From contig JAWUVO010000025.1 in NCBI GenBank assembly GCA_034112325.1, positions 1 through 64,000 on the forward strand: a stretch of 64,000 nt of DNA. Reading direction: 5' to 3'. A program made the position numbers and the translations under genes. The DNA is from Bermanella sp034112325. GTDB taxonomy: Bacteria; Pseudomonadota; Gammaproteobacteria; Pseudomonadales; Oceanobacteraceae. This document shows, one piece after another, positions 34,401 through 44,112 of this stretch. Within the stretch, counting starts at the first letter, position 1, and every line of letters begins with the position of its first letter. The notes under the pieces are model-generated. The model saw only the letters and a program-made list of their open reading frames with translations. It searched no databases and was not told where the DNA came from.

Positions 34401-35353
34401 CGTCCACCTCTTTGCTCAATGGCAAGTTTTAATGCGGAGAATGGAATTTCTCCCGCATTTATCTGGTGATGATTTATGCCTAACTGCTTAAAACTTTTTT
34501 CAATTGTCTGCTGCCATACCCCAAGCGCATTTTTATACGATGCTTGAGTCTTGCTATTTTGTGTATCGAGGATACCGTGTTCTAAGCCGTCGGTCACAGG
34601 GTACAGTCCTGCGGGCGGTGCTTCACGCTCTAGAGAATCAAATATTTGTAATGCCACCACATGGTTATGACGTCTGAGTGAAAACAATGCTTTTTTGTCG
34701 TTATCTGTTAAGTCGTAAAAGTCACTCATAATATAAAGTGTGGTGCCCGGTGTCATAGTTTGTTTAAGGTGTAACAAACCATCACTTAAACTGGTTTTCA
34801 TAGGGATGTTTTTAGTGAGTAGGTGGTTGCATTCATTAATGGTTTTAATGATTTTTAGAACGTGCTGAACTCTTTGTTTTGGGCGAAAATCAAACTCGGT
34901 TTCATTTCCTAGAATCATTGCACCTACGCGGTCACCATGATCAACCGCAGCCCATGCGATCAACGCGGCACATTGAGCCGCAACTACCGATTTAAAGCTG
35001 CGCTTAGTGCCAAAAAACATAGGATTGCGTTGGTCACACAAGATTACAACAGGGCGTTCACGTTCTTCTTTGTAAACCCGTGTATGGGGTTTTTGTGTGC
35101 GCGCAGTAACACGCCAGTCGATGGCACGAATATCGTCACCAGGCTGATACAAACGCAGTTGATCTAGATCTAATCCGCGACCTTTTTGCTTGCTAGCATG
35201 ACCACCACTAAGCATGCCGTGAATTTGTGGCAAGCTAGCAATACGCAGTCTTTTCGCCAACATACGCAGCTGCGTAAGCTGGTGCTCATCAGTTACAGCG
35301 CAGGCAGGAAAAAACTTATCTAGGTAGTTTCCTTTGGGCATTTCAGCATTCAT
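34397..35353 (-). CDS. DUF58 protein
   Basis: 318 residues containing the DUF58 signature (GRGLDLDQLRLYQPGDDIRAIDWRVTARTQKPHTRVYKEERERPVVILCDQR), a degenerate VWA-like fold. DUF58 proteins pair with MoxR AAA+ ATPases and precede Bat-type VWA proteins. The gene starts 12 bp after the MoxR stop and ends overlapping DUF4381. A second ATG four codons in (35341) is possible. Confidence 0.92.
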   Translation of the reverse strand: MNAEMPKGNYLDKFFPACAVTDEHQLTQLRMLAKRLRIASLPQIHGMLSGGHASKQKGRGLDLDQLRLYQPGDDIRAIDWRVTARTQKPHTRVYKEERERPVVILCDQRNPMFFGTKRSFKSVVAAQCAALIAWAAVDHGDRVGAMILGNETEFDFRPKQRVQHVLKIIKTINECNHLLTKNIPMKTSLSDGLLHLKQTMTPGTTLYIMSDFYDLTDNDKKALFSLRRHNHVVALQIFDSLEREAPPAGLYPVTDGLEHGILDTQNSKTQASYKNALGVWQQTIEKSFKQLGINHHQINAGEIPFSALKLAIEQRGGR

Positions 35354-35365
35354 TAATCTAACGCC

Positions 35366-36337
35366 CTAGGGTACCGGAACTCGTAAAATCAGTTCGTTGA
35401 TAATACGGTCGGCATTCATGCCAGATGCCTCAGCGTCAAAGCTAACAATTAAGCGGTGACGTAATACTGAGTGTAAAACGGCTTGCACGTCATCGGGGCT
35501 TACATAGTCTCTACCGGCTAACCAAGCATGGGCTCTTGCACAGCGGTCTAATGCAATGGTGCCACGGGGACTTGCGCCAAATTCTAACCATGACGCTAGG
35601 TCGTCTCCATAACCTTCGGGTTTGCGGGTGGCCATGATTAATTGAACGATGTATTCTTCTACTCGATCACTCAGGTGCATTGCTAGCACCTCTTGGCGCG
35701 CATCAAAGATACTTTTTGCCGAAAGTTTGTCGATTGTTTTTTGATCAGCTTTGCCTTGCTCTGCTTGCGCTTCACCACGAGCAAGACGTAATATTTTAGT
35801 TTCAGCTTCAGCATCTGGATAGTCAATACGAACATGCATTAAAAAGCGATCTAACTGAGCTTCAGGAAGAGGGTAGGTGCCTTCTTGTTCAATTGGGTTT
35901 TGAGTGGCCATTACCAAAAATAAATCGTCTAGTTGGTAGGTAGTGCTGGCCACACTCACTTGTCGCTCAGCCATGGCTTCTAGCAAAGCCGATTGTACTT
36001 TTGCAGGTGCGCGATTAATTTCATCGGCTAATACTAGGTTGTTAAATAGGGGGCCTTTTTGAAATACAAATTCACCAGTTTCTGCACGGTAAATTTCACT
36101 GCCGGTGATGTCAGCAGGTAGTAGATCGGGAGTGAACTGAATCCGCTGGAAATCGCCTTCCATGTTGTCGGCTAAGGTTTTAATGGCCTTAGTTTTGGCA
36201 AGACCGGGTGCGCCTTCTACTAATAAATGCCCATCGGCTAATAAAGCTATGATAAGTGCATTGACTAAGTCTGGCTGACCTATTATCTGGTCTTTAAGTG
36301 CTGTTTGAAGAGCCGTTATGTTATCGCGTGTTGTCAT
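35366..36337 (-). CDS. MoxR-family AAA+ ATPase
   Basis: The 323-residue ATPase has Walker A in GAPGLAKTKAI, Walker B in LVLADEINRAPAKVQSALLEAM, and sensor and arginine-finger regions (ATQNPIEQEGTYPLPEAQLDRF). MoxR proteins act as chaperones for activation or assembly of VWA partners. It is the first gene of the six-gene operon running to BatD (36337 to 29299) and divergent from the glutamate dehydrogenase gene over 214 bp. Confidence 0.95.
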   Translation of the reverse strand: MTTRDNITALQTALKDQIIGQPDLVNALIIALLADGHLLVEGAPGLAKTKAIKTLADNMEGDFQRIQFTPDLLPADITGSEIYRAETGEFVFQKGPLFNNLVLADEINRAPAKVQSALLEAMAERQVSVASTTYQLDDLFLVMATQNPIEQEGTYPLPEAQLDRFLMHVRIDYPDAEAETKILRLARGEAQAEQGKADQKTIDKLSAKSIFDARQEVLAMHLSDRVEEYIVQLIMATRKPEGYGDDLASWLEFGASPRGTIALDRCARAHAWLAGRDYVSPDDVQAVLHSVLRHRLIVSFDAEASGMNADRIINELILRVPVP

Positions 36338-36551
36338 GTAGCCATTTCCAAGTTTTTGTTTTTAAAGGCTGTTTTGTTAATTAACCCATTTTAGGAATAT
36401 TAAATTTCTGGTCAAGCGTATGAGCGTCTAAACAGCAAAGAGTTTCGTTATTGTATGAAAAAAACCATTTTTTTGTCTCTTAGGTTAAAAATTAAGCGAA
36501 TTCTCAGATGTAAACTATTATTTAGCTATAAAGGATAATGCCGGAACCAAC

Positions 36552-39500
36552 ATGATCATATCAAAGATTCAGCACAAGGACTTACACCCTCAAATAACTT
36601 TGCTTGCAGAGCGACTAGCTGGCGCTGTGCCCAAAGAGCAAGTTGATAGTATTGATAAATTCTCAACGCTATATTATGCCACTACACCTACTCATGAATT
36701 AGATATCCGCAAGATAGATGATCTATATGGTGCCACCTTGGCTTGCTGGGGATTCATACAAAATAATACCGACGCTGGGAAAATTAGGGTGTTTAACCCC
36801 GACTTTGAACAGCACGGCTGGCAGTCTACCCATACAATTATTGAAATTATTCATAAAGATATTCCATTTTTAGTAGATTCTATTCGTATGGAGCTGAATA
36901 GAAGAGAAATGGCCATTCACTTTATTAACCATGCAGTACTGCCTCTTTCTCGTAAGAAAAATGGCGACCTTGATTATAAAGGCTGTTTTAACGATAAAAG
37001 CGATCTTAAAGAAGCAGTCATTTATATAGAAGTTGATCGCCATACAGACCAAAAACTGCTGGCTGATTTAAATAATCAGTTGAAAAAAATAGTGGATGAC
37101 ATTTGCTTAGTTGTCGATGACTTCTCTGAATTTAAAGACCGCAGCAAAGAGGCCGCTAGCTGGATTAGAGCTAATAAAGGTCCTGCTAGTAAAAAAGATT
37201 CGGCAGAAGCGGCTGAGTTTATCGACTGGATGTCAGATAACAACTTCACTTTTTTAGGCAGTGAAGATTTTAAAATTGAAAAAAAAGCAGGAAAAAAGCT
37301 GGTAGTTCGGGATTTGAAGTCTGTACTGGGAACATTTCGCAGTGAGTTACATGGTGCCAACAATGTAGTGCTAGATGATTTCCCCCAAGGTGTTCAGGAA
37401 TCGGCGTTATCTCCAGAACTAATAACTTTTAGTAAGTCTAGCCGACGCTCTAAGATTCACCGTCCAGCCTATCCAGATTATATTGTGGTTAAACATATAA
37501 ACAAAGATGGCGAAGTTGTAGGTGGGCGTCGTTTTATGGGTTTATTCACCTCTAACGTGTATTTAGAAAGCCCATTTAATATTCCTTTGATCCGTAATAA
37601 AGTAAAAACAGTACTAGAGCTTTCAGAGTTAGGTGCTGATAGCCATAATGGCAAAGAGCTTAATCATATTTTAGAGATATTTCCACGAGATGAGTTATTC
37701 CATACCGACGTGGACCAATTAGCCACAACAGCTATTGGTATTTTGAACATACAAGAACGCCGCCGCACTCAAATATTTATTCGCAAAGATAAATTAGATA
37801 AATTTTTGTCATGCATGGTATATATTCCACGAGATTCATATAACACTGAATTACGTCAAAAAATTCAAAATATATTGACGGCTGCATTTAAGCCAAAAGA
37901 TACTGAGTTTACTACTTATTTCTCTGAATCTATATTATCTCGTACCTTATTTTATCTAAAACTAGATCCTGATAATTTACCAGAATATGATTTAGCGCGT
38001 ATTGAAAAAGACATTCAAAATGTGGCTCGTTCTTGGCAAGATGATTTGATGGGTGCATTGGTAGAAGGTGTAGGTGAAGAGAAAGGAAATCGTTACTTCC
38101 AGCAATATAGAAATAGTTTTGGTGCCAGTTATCGAGAAGAGTTTTCTTCACGCACTGCGGTAGTGGATATTCAACATATTGCGGCAATGGATAAGACTAA
38201 TAATATTTCAATGAGCCTTTATCGTAATGTGGCCGACACGGGTAATTATTTAAAATTTAAGTTGTATAACCCAGATACGTTACTGCCCCTTTCAGATGTT
38301 ATTCCTATCTTAGAGAACTTAGGGTTACGAGTTATTGGTGAGCATCCATATGGTGTTAGTCGCATGGATGGCAAGCAATACTGGATTCATGATTTCACTC
38401 TGATTTATACCTTCAGTGATAATATTGACTTGCATGAAAGCAAAGAGCAATTTCAAGATGCATTTCGCTCTATTTGGTATGGCAAGGCCGAAAACGATAA
38501 CTTTAACCGATTATTGCTAGGTGCCAAGATTGGTTGGCGCGAAGTCGCGTTATTACGAGCTTACGCCCGTTATATGAAACAGATCCGTTTTGCTTTTTCA
38601 GAAACTTATATTGCAGAAACATTATGTAAATACCCAGATTTATCTTCGTTTATGGTGAAGTATTTTCAGACTAGGTTTAGTTTATTAAACTCCATTAATG
38701 AAGGCCGTGAAAATAGTCTTACTGAATTAGATACTCGGTTAAACGAAGAGTTGGACAGTGTAGAGGGCATAAACGAAGATAAGATATTCCGTCGTTACCA
38801 TGAACTGATGAAAGCAACCTTGAGAACAAACTTCTTTCAAAAAGAAGATGGCGAACTAAAACGTTATTTTTCGTTTAAATTAAGCCCTAGAGATATTTCC
38901 GATATTCCATTGCCTAAGCCCATGTTCGAAATATTTGTCTACAGCCCAAGGGTTGAAGGTGTGCATTTGCGTGGCGGTAAAGTAGCTCGTGGTGGCTTAC
39001 GCTGGTCTGATCGTAATGAAGATTTTCGTACCGAGGTGTTAGGCTTAGTTAAAGCTCAGCAAGTTAAAAACTCGGTGATTGTGCCGGTTGGTGCAAAAGG
39101 CGGTTTTGTTGCTAAGCACTTGCCTGAAAACGATCGTGATGCATTTTTAGCTGAGGGTATTGAATGTTATAAAATATTTATATCTGCTTTGTTAGACGTA
39201 ACCGACAACTTAATAGAGGGCGAAGTTATTCCTCCGTTACAAGTTGTGCGTCACGATGAAGATGACCCATATTTAGTGGTGGCCGCTGATAAAGGCACCG
39301 CGACTTTTTCTGATATATCTAACGCCATTGCTATTGAGCGTGGCTATTGGTTAGGCGATGCATTTGCTAGTGGCGGTTCGGTAGGGTATGACCATAAAAA
39401 AATGGGTATTACTGCCAAGGGCGCTTGGATTTCTGTGCAACGACATTTCCGCGAGCAGGGTATTAATATACAAGAAGAACCTATCACAGCCATAGGTGTT

Positions 39501-41405
39501 GGTGATATGGCAGGTGATGTTTTTGGTAATGGCATGCTATGCAGTGAACACATTAAATTAGTTGCCGCATTTAATCATATGCATATTTTTATCGACCCAG
39601 ACCCTGAAGATGTAAAAGCCACCTTTGCAGAGCGCAAGCGTTTGTTTGAGCTGCCTAGAAGCTCGTGGGCTGATTATGATAAAAAACTTATCTCAAAAGG
39701 TGGTGCATTATTTAGTCGTAGTTCTAAATCTTTAGACATCACGCCTGAAATGAAAGTACGTTTTGACATAGCAGCAGATAAATTATCACCAAATGACCTG
39801 ATTACCGCGTTACTAAAATCGCCAGTAGACTTGATTTGGAATGGTGGCATAGGCACCTATGTTAAATCGTCGTTAGAAACACACGCCGACGCAGGTGACA
39901 AAGCCAATGACAGCTTACGTATAAATGGTAAAGAATTACGAGCTAAAGTGATTGGTGAAGGGGGCAATTTAGGTATTACCCAGCGCGCCCGAATCGAATA
40001 TGCGTTAGAAAGTGAAGGGGCTTCGTTTACCGACTTTATTGATAATGCGGCAGGCGTAGATTGCTCTGACCACGAAGTAAACATAAAGATATTATTAAAT
40101 AGTTTAGTTCAGGCTGGGGACATGACTGAAAAGCAACGCAACAAGCTGCTTGAAGAAATGACCGAAGAAGTATCTGAATTGGTTTTAGATAATAACTATA
40201 ATCAAACGCAAGCCATTGCCTTGGCTTACCGTGAGGCTAAAACCCGAATTGATGAATATAAACGCTTGATTAATGAGCTTGAAAGTCAGGGTAAGTTAAA
40301 CCGAGAAATGGAATTTTTACCTAGTAATGAAGAGCTGGAAGAACGTAAAAATCAGTCGAAGGGTTTAACTCGCCCGGAGCTATCTGTATTAATTAGTTAC
40401 ACTAAAGGTGATTTAAAAGAGTTATTAAATGTACGTGGAATTTCTAAAAATAAATACTTAGCTAAAGCATTAGAAACCGCATTTCCTTCCCCCTTAGCCG
40501 AACGTTTTCCAGAGCAATTATACGGTCACCAGCTACGCAGTGAAATAGTGGCTACCCAGCTAGCAAACGAAATGGTAAACCGCATGGGCATTACCTATGT
40601 AAATCGTATGCATGACAGTACGGGGGCAGACATTAACGCCATTGTTAAAGCCTACGTGGCAGCTCGTGATGTATTTCGTATGGATGATTTATGGCATCAA
40701 ATAGAAGCTCTCGATTATGTGGTGTCGTCAAAAACCCAAGAAGATATGATGGCCAGCTTAATGCGATTGATTCGTCGTGCCAGTCGTTGGTTCCTTCGTA
40801 ACCGTCGTCGTGAAATTAATCTTAAAGAAGAAGTAGAGCGTTTTAGAGAACGTGCCGAAGGCATTAGTGCCAATTTAGGTTCATTGCTAGCAGGAGACGG
40901 CAAAAAAACATGGCAAAAGCATTATGAAAGGTTAGTTGAGTCAGGTGTGCCTGAGGAGTTAGCTTCTTCTATTGCTGGGTCGAACTATATGTTCAGCGCA
41001 TTAAGTATTATCGAAGGTGCAGAGCAAACCAACCGAACGCCTGAAGATGTTGCCTCGATGTATTTTCAAGTGGGATGCAACCTAGATCTAGAGTGGTTCT
41101 TAGATCAGCTTAATGCCATGACGGTACAAAGTCATTGGCAAGCACTGGCACGTGAAACTTATCGAGACGACTTAGATTGGCAGCAGCGTACTCTGACGGT
41201 GAGTATTATTAATACCTTGCCAGATGGAGATATCGAGGCACGAATGCGGGTTTGGTTAGATAAAAGTGAGCCAATGATAACCCGTTGGCGTAAAACGGTA
41301 GCAGAGCTTAGAGAGGGCGATATTAATGACTTTGCAGTGTTCGCAGTTGCACTAAGAGAGTTATTAGATCTAGCTCAAGAAAGTAAGATAGCAGCTGATT
41401 GTTAA
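36552..41405 (+). CDS. gdhB: NAD-specific glutamate dehydrogenase, large (180 kDa) class
   Basis: At 1617 residues this is the large NAD-GDH described in Streptomyces and Pseudomonas, which oxidises glutamate to 2-oxoglutarate and ammonia. N-terminal ACT-like and regulatory segments run to about residue 700. The catalytic core holds RGGKVARGGLRWSDR and VPVGAKGGF (about 810-860) and the NAD-binding part AIGVGDMAGDVFGNGML. The C-terminal helical region follows. It serves growth on amino acids. A terminator follows the stop. Gene naming follows Pseudomonas use. Confidence 0.95.
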   Translation: MIISKIQHKDLHPQITLLAERLAGAVPKEQVDSIDKFSTLYYATTPTHELDIRKIDDLYGATLACWGFIQNNTDAGKIRVFNPDFEQHGWQSTHTIIEIIHKDIPFLVDSIRMELNRREMAIHFINHAVLPLSRKKNGDLDYKGCFNDKSDLKEAVIYIEVDRHTDQKLLADLNNQLKKIVDDICLVVDDFSEFKDRSKEAASWIRANKGPASKKDSAEAAEFIDWMSDNNFTFLGSEDFKIEKKAGKKLVVRDLKSVLGTFRSELHGANNVVLDDFPQGVQESALSPELITFSKSSRRSKIHRPAYPDYIVVKHINKDGEVVGGRRFMGLFTSNVYLESPFNIPLIRNKVKTVLELSELGADSHNGKELNHILEIFPRDELFHTDVDQLATTAIGILNIQERRRTQIFIRKDKLDKFLSCMVYIPRDSYNTELRQKIQNILTAAFKPKDTEFTTYFSESILSRTLFYLKLDPDNLPEYDLARIEKDIQNVARSWQDDLMGALVEGVGEEKGNRYFQQYRNSFGASYREEFSSRTAVVDIQHIAAMDKTNNISMSLYRNVADTGNYLKFKLYNPDTLLPLSDVIPILENLGLRVIGEHPYGVSRMDGKQYWIHDFTLIYTFSDNIDLHESKEQFQDAFRSIWYGKAENDNFNRLLLGAKIGWREVALLRAYARYMKQIRFAFSETYIAETLCKYPDLSSFMVKYFQTRFSLLNSINEGRENSLTELDTRLNEELDSVEGINEDKIFRRYHELMKATLRTNFFQKEDGELKRYFSFKLSPRDISDIPLPKPMFEIFVYSPRVEGVHLRGGKVARGGLRWSDRNEDFRTEVLGLVKAQQVKNSVIVPVGAKGGFVAKHLPENDRDAFLAEGIECYKIFISALLDVTDNLIEGEVIPPLQVVRHDEDDPYLVVAADKGTATFSDISNAIAIERGYWLGDAFASGGSVGYDHKKMGITAKGAWISVQRHFREQGINIQEEPITAIGVGDMAGDVFGNGMLCSEHIKLVAAFNHMHIFIDPDPEDVKATFAERKRLFELPRSSWADYDKKLISKGGALFSRSSKSLDITPEMKVRFDIAADKLSPNDLITALLKSPVDLIWNGGIGTYVKSSLETHADAGDKANDSLRINGKELRAKVIGEGGNLGITQRARIEYALESEGASFTDFIDNAAGVDCSDHEVNIKILLNSLVQAGDMTEKQRNKLLEEMTEEVSELVLDNNYNQTQAIALAYREAKTRIDEYKRLINELESQGKLNREMEFLPSNEELEERKNQSKGLTRPELSVLISYTKGDLKELLNVRGISKNKYLAKALETAFPSPLAERFPEQLYGHQLRSEIVATQLANEMVNRMGITYVNRMHDSTGADINAIVKAYVAARDVFRMDDLWHQIEALDYVVSSKTQEDMMASLMRLIRRASRWFLRNRRREINLKEEVERFRERAEGISANLGSLLAGDGKKTWQKHYERLVESGVPEELASSIAGSNYMFSALSIIEGAEQTNRTPEDVASMYFQVGCNLDLEWFLDQLNAMTVQSHWQALARETYRDDLDWQQRTLTVSIINTLPDGDIEARMRVWLDKSEPMITRWRKTVAELREGDINDFAVFAVALRELLDLAQESKIAADC

Positions 41406-41444
41406 GTTGTTAATGTTAAAATAAAGTAAAAATAAGCAACATAA

Positions 41445-41475
41445 AAGGCAAGGTAGTGGATACCTTGTCTTTTTT
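41445..41475 (+). terminator. intrinsic terminator after gdhB
   Basis: GCAAGGTA GTGGA TACCTTGT then TCTTTTTT: a stem of about 7 bp plus T-tract, 40 bp past the stop. Confidence 0.85.
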
Positions 41476-41525
41476 ATTGGAATTAATACACAGGTAGGCT
41501 AAATTATTAAAAATAGTTGATATCA

Positions 41526-41576
41526 ACCAGTTTAAAGACCAGTTTTAAAGACCAGCTTAATAGACTGATTTAAAAG
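41526..41576 (+). repeat. four degenerate 12-13 bp direct repeats
   Basis: Units at 41526-41537 (ACCAGTTTAAAG), 41538-41550, 41551-41563 and 41564-41576, progressively diverged. They lie 33-83 bp before the DUF2835 start, so they could be repeated protein-binding sites or a slippage tract. Confidence 0.6.
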
Positions 41577-41608
41577 CATAATTCCAAAGCAGCAAGGTTA
41601 AATTCCAA

Positions 41609-41827
41609 GTGTCATCGATCGAAGTAGACATCCACTTATCTAGTGACGAAGTGCAGCGGGCTTACCAAGGGGTAGAGCAGGTATATGCTATGTCGGTAGA
41701 CGGGCGATCAATTCGCTTTCCAGTAAAAATATTATGGTCTTTTATTGCACATAACGGCATCCACGGCCGTTTTTTAATCCACTTTGATAAACATGGCAAA
41801 TTTACAGAAGTTTTGAGGCTGTACTAA
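41609..41827 (+). CDS. DUF2835 protein
   Basis: A 72-residue product starting at GTG. The pattern YQGVEQVYAMSVDGRSIRFPVKILWSFIAHNGIHGRF, ending in a beta strand VLRLY, is that of DUF2835, a small gammaproteobacterial family of unknown role. It lies downstream of gdhB but is separated from it by a terminator and a repeat cluster. Confidence 0.85.
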   Translation: MSSIEVDIHLSSDEVQRAYQGVEQVYAMSVDGRSIRFPVKILWSFIAHNGIHGRFLIHFDKHGKFTEVLRLY

Positions 41828-42125
41828 ATCTGTATTTTGTTGGTATCTTTGTTTGTCCTATTTCACATGAATTTCATTTTAATCCTTCTTTCTTTTGTTA
41901 ACTGATTGGTCACACTACTACTTAATAAAATAGTATTGGATTTTATAGGTAGTTAATAATTAGGTTTTATCTTATTTTGATAGTGGTTAAATGCTTAGGT
42001 TAGTCTGTATTTATACTTTATTGGGCTCTATAGTCTACAAAAGAGTTCGACGGTAATTTATGGCGATACCCAGTCAGGTGTTCGTATTGTGCGGGCTTTA
42101 AATTAAATATATTACGGAGAAAAAG

Positions 42126-42362
42126 ATGAAAGCCATGAGCTGTAAACAACTAGGTGGTGCTTGCGATAAAGAATTTCGTGCCAATTCATTTGAAGAAATT
42201 GCTCAAATGAGTAAGCAGCATGGAATGGATATGTTTAAAAAAAATGATGAGGCACATTTAAAAGCCATGAATGATATGCAGCAGATTATGCAAAAGCCGG
42301 AAGCCATGCACGAATGGTTTGAGGGTAAAAGGAAGGAGTTTGATGCGTTACCTGAAATATAA
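42126..42362 (+). CDS. DUF1059-like small protein
   Basis: 78 residues with MKAMSCKQLGGACDKEFRANSFEEIAQMSKQHGMDMF, the conserved start of a small family with two cysteines (6 and 13), followed by helices with many Met residues. Function is unknown. GGAGAAAAAG precedes the ATG. The 298 bp before it holds nothing I can name beyond AT-rich promoter-like sequence. Confidence 0.75.
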   Translation: MKAMSCKQLGGACDKEFRANSFEEIAQMSKQHGMDMFKKNDEAHLKAMNDMQQIMQKPEAMHEWFEGKRKEFDALPEI

Positions 42363-42527
42363 CAGCTAAAAGTTTGAAAACTGTACGCAGCCGTTGCTCT
42401 ATTTTTATAAATAGGGCTTTTAGCTATGGCACAGCCGCTAAAAACAAATCAAGCAACAAAAAACTAATCAAGCAACTTCGCCGTTATTTATATATAATAT
42501 GCCCGCTTATTTTAAAGAGGGTCTAAC

Positions 42528-43550
42528 GTGTACCAGTTAATTCTAAAATTCTTATTTAAACTAGATGCTGAAACATCTCACGAACTAACATTAGACCTGC
42601 TGGGTGCTGGGCAGCGCCTAGGCTTAATCAAATTATTTAGCCCTAAAGTGACCAGTAAGCCAGTAGAGCTGCTGGGCCTAACTTTCCCTAATCCAGTAGG
42701 TTTGGCAGCTGGTTTAGACAAAAATGGCGATTACATTGATGCTTTGGGCAATTTAGGGTTTGGCTTTATAGAGATTGGCACTGTTACCCCAAGGCCGCAA
42801 ATTGGCAACCCACAGCCCCGTTTATTCCGTTTACCTGAACATGAAGCGTTTATTAACCGTATGGGTTTCAATAATAAGGGTGTAGACCACCTGGTAGATC
42901 GTGTTAAAAAGTCTAAATATAAAGGTGTATTAGGCATTAATATTGGTAAAAACTTTGATACGGCAGTAGAAGATGCCGATACTGATTACCAAATTTGCCT
43001 AGAAAAAGTATACGCCCACGCCGATTATGTAACGGTTAACATCTCTAGTCCTAATACCCCTGGCTTAAGAAACCTGCAGTTTGGCGATTCGCTTAAGTCT
43101 TTATTGAGCACACTAAAAACATCGCAAAAAGCATTAGCAGAAAAGCATAATAAATATACGCCTATCCTAGTTAAAATTGCCCCAGACATGAATGAAGACG
43201 AGACCAAAATGGTGGCAGCAGCCTTACTAGAAAGCGGTATGGACGGCGTGATTGCAACTAACACCACATTAGAGCGTGATGCAGTGGCTGGACACGAGCA
43301 CGCAGCAGAGGCGGGTGGTTTAAGTGGGCGTCCGGTGCAGGAAGGTTCAAGCCGTGTAGTCGCTTGGTTAAAAGCTGAGTTAGATGGCAAAATGCCTATT
43401 ATAGGGGTGGGCGGTATAATCGATGGTGCTTCGGCGGCTGAAAAAGCCAAGCTGGGAGCTGATTTAGTGCAAGTATATTCAGGCTTTATTTATCGCGGAC
43501 CTAAGCTTATAAGCGAAGCAAACGACGCCATTGCAGCAGTTAAAGCTTAA
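42528..43550 (+). CDS. pyrD: dihydroorotate dehydrogenase, quinone-dependent (class 2)
   Basis: 340 residues from a GTG start with AAAGAGGG upstream. The N-terminal hydrophobic helix (MYQLILKFLFKL) marks the membrane-associated class 2 enzyme. The FMN site PVGLAAGLDKNGD is at 57-68 and the catalytic serine loop NISSPNTPGL at 171-180. It oxidises dihydroorotate to orotate, passing electrons to the quinone pool. A single-gene unit with its own terminator; the neighbouring rmf in the opposite direction repeats the enterobacterial pyrD-rmf proximity. Confidence 0.96.
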   Translation: MYQLILKFLFKLDAETSHELTLDLLGAGQRLGLIKLFSPKVTSKPVELLGLTFPNPVGLAAGLDKNGDYIDALGNLGFGFIEIGTVTPRPQIGNPQPRLFRLPEHEAFINRMGFNNKGVDHLVDRVKKSKYKGVLGINIGKNFDTAVEDADTDYQICLEKVYAHADYVTVNISSPNTPGLRNLQFGDSLKSLLSTLKTSQKALAEKHNKYTPILVKIAPDMNEDETKMVAAALLESGMDGVIATNTTLERDAVAGHEHAAEAGGLSGRPVQEGSSRVVAWLKAELDGKMPIIGVGGIIDGASAAEKAKLGADLVQVYSGFIYRGPKLISEANDAIAAVKA

Positions 43551-43564
43551 TACAGTAGATACAA

Positions 43565-43593
43565 AGAGGGCCCTGGTGGGGCCCTTAGTTTTT
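43565..43593 (+). terminator. intrinsic terminator after pyrD
   Basis: AGGGCCC TGGTG GGGCCCT followed by TAGTTTTT: a 7-bp GC stem, 5-nt loop and T-rich tract. Confidence 0.85.
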
Positions 43594-43653
43594 GAATTGC
43601 TTGGGTGTTCTGTATGTATGGTTCCTGAGAATGTAGGCTCCTTATATAGTTAG

Positions 43654-43851
43654 TTAGACGGGTATTTTGTGTACGCCTGCTACGCCTGAATAGCCGTCCC
43701 AGTGGTCCGATCGGCCTTCACGCCAGCCGTTCATCCACTCAAAATGTGCGGTACCACTGCCTGGACATAAATCTTTAGATTTGCCCTGCACTCCAGCGAA
43801 GTAACCTTTCTGGAACGCACGTCGATCCATGTCACGTTTTTGTCTTCTCAT
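43654..43851 (-). CDS. rmf: ribosome modulation factor
   Basis: ATG 43851 gives 65 residues starting MRRQKRDMDRRAFQKGYFAGVQGKSKDLCP, the Rmf signature, followed by WMNGWREGRSDHWDGYSGVAG. A longer frame to 43911 has no family support. Rmf dimerises 70S ribosomes to inactive 100S particles in stationary phase or stress. It is slightly longer than the 55-residue E. coli protein at the C terminus. Convergent with pyrD. Confidence 0.95.
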   Translation of the reverse strand: MRRQKRDMDRRAFQKGYFAGVQGKSKDLCPGSGTAHFEWMNGWREGRSDHWDGYSGVAGVHKIPV

Positions 43852-44112
43852 AAGTCTTTGCCTCTGTACGAAGATCTGTGGAAAGTACTTGTTGCGATAA
43901 AAGCTGAACAAGCAACAAATTCAGTATGGTGTTGGAATGGCTTGGTGTTAATGATTAATTTATTCTATACAGAATAGTTTTAAGTCTAATTAGTTATTAA
44001 TTATGTAAGTTACTGATTTTTAAAGAATTTAATAAAATTGAAATATGCGCTTAAGCTGTTAATTGATCTTAAATTAATAGATAAGCGTTTTAATATAAAA
44101 AGTTGATATGAC

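Noticed and set aside
37930..38187. Minus-strand open frames within gdhB
   Set aside because: Antisense shadows of a strongly conserved coding region without start signals.
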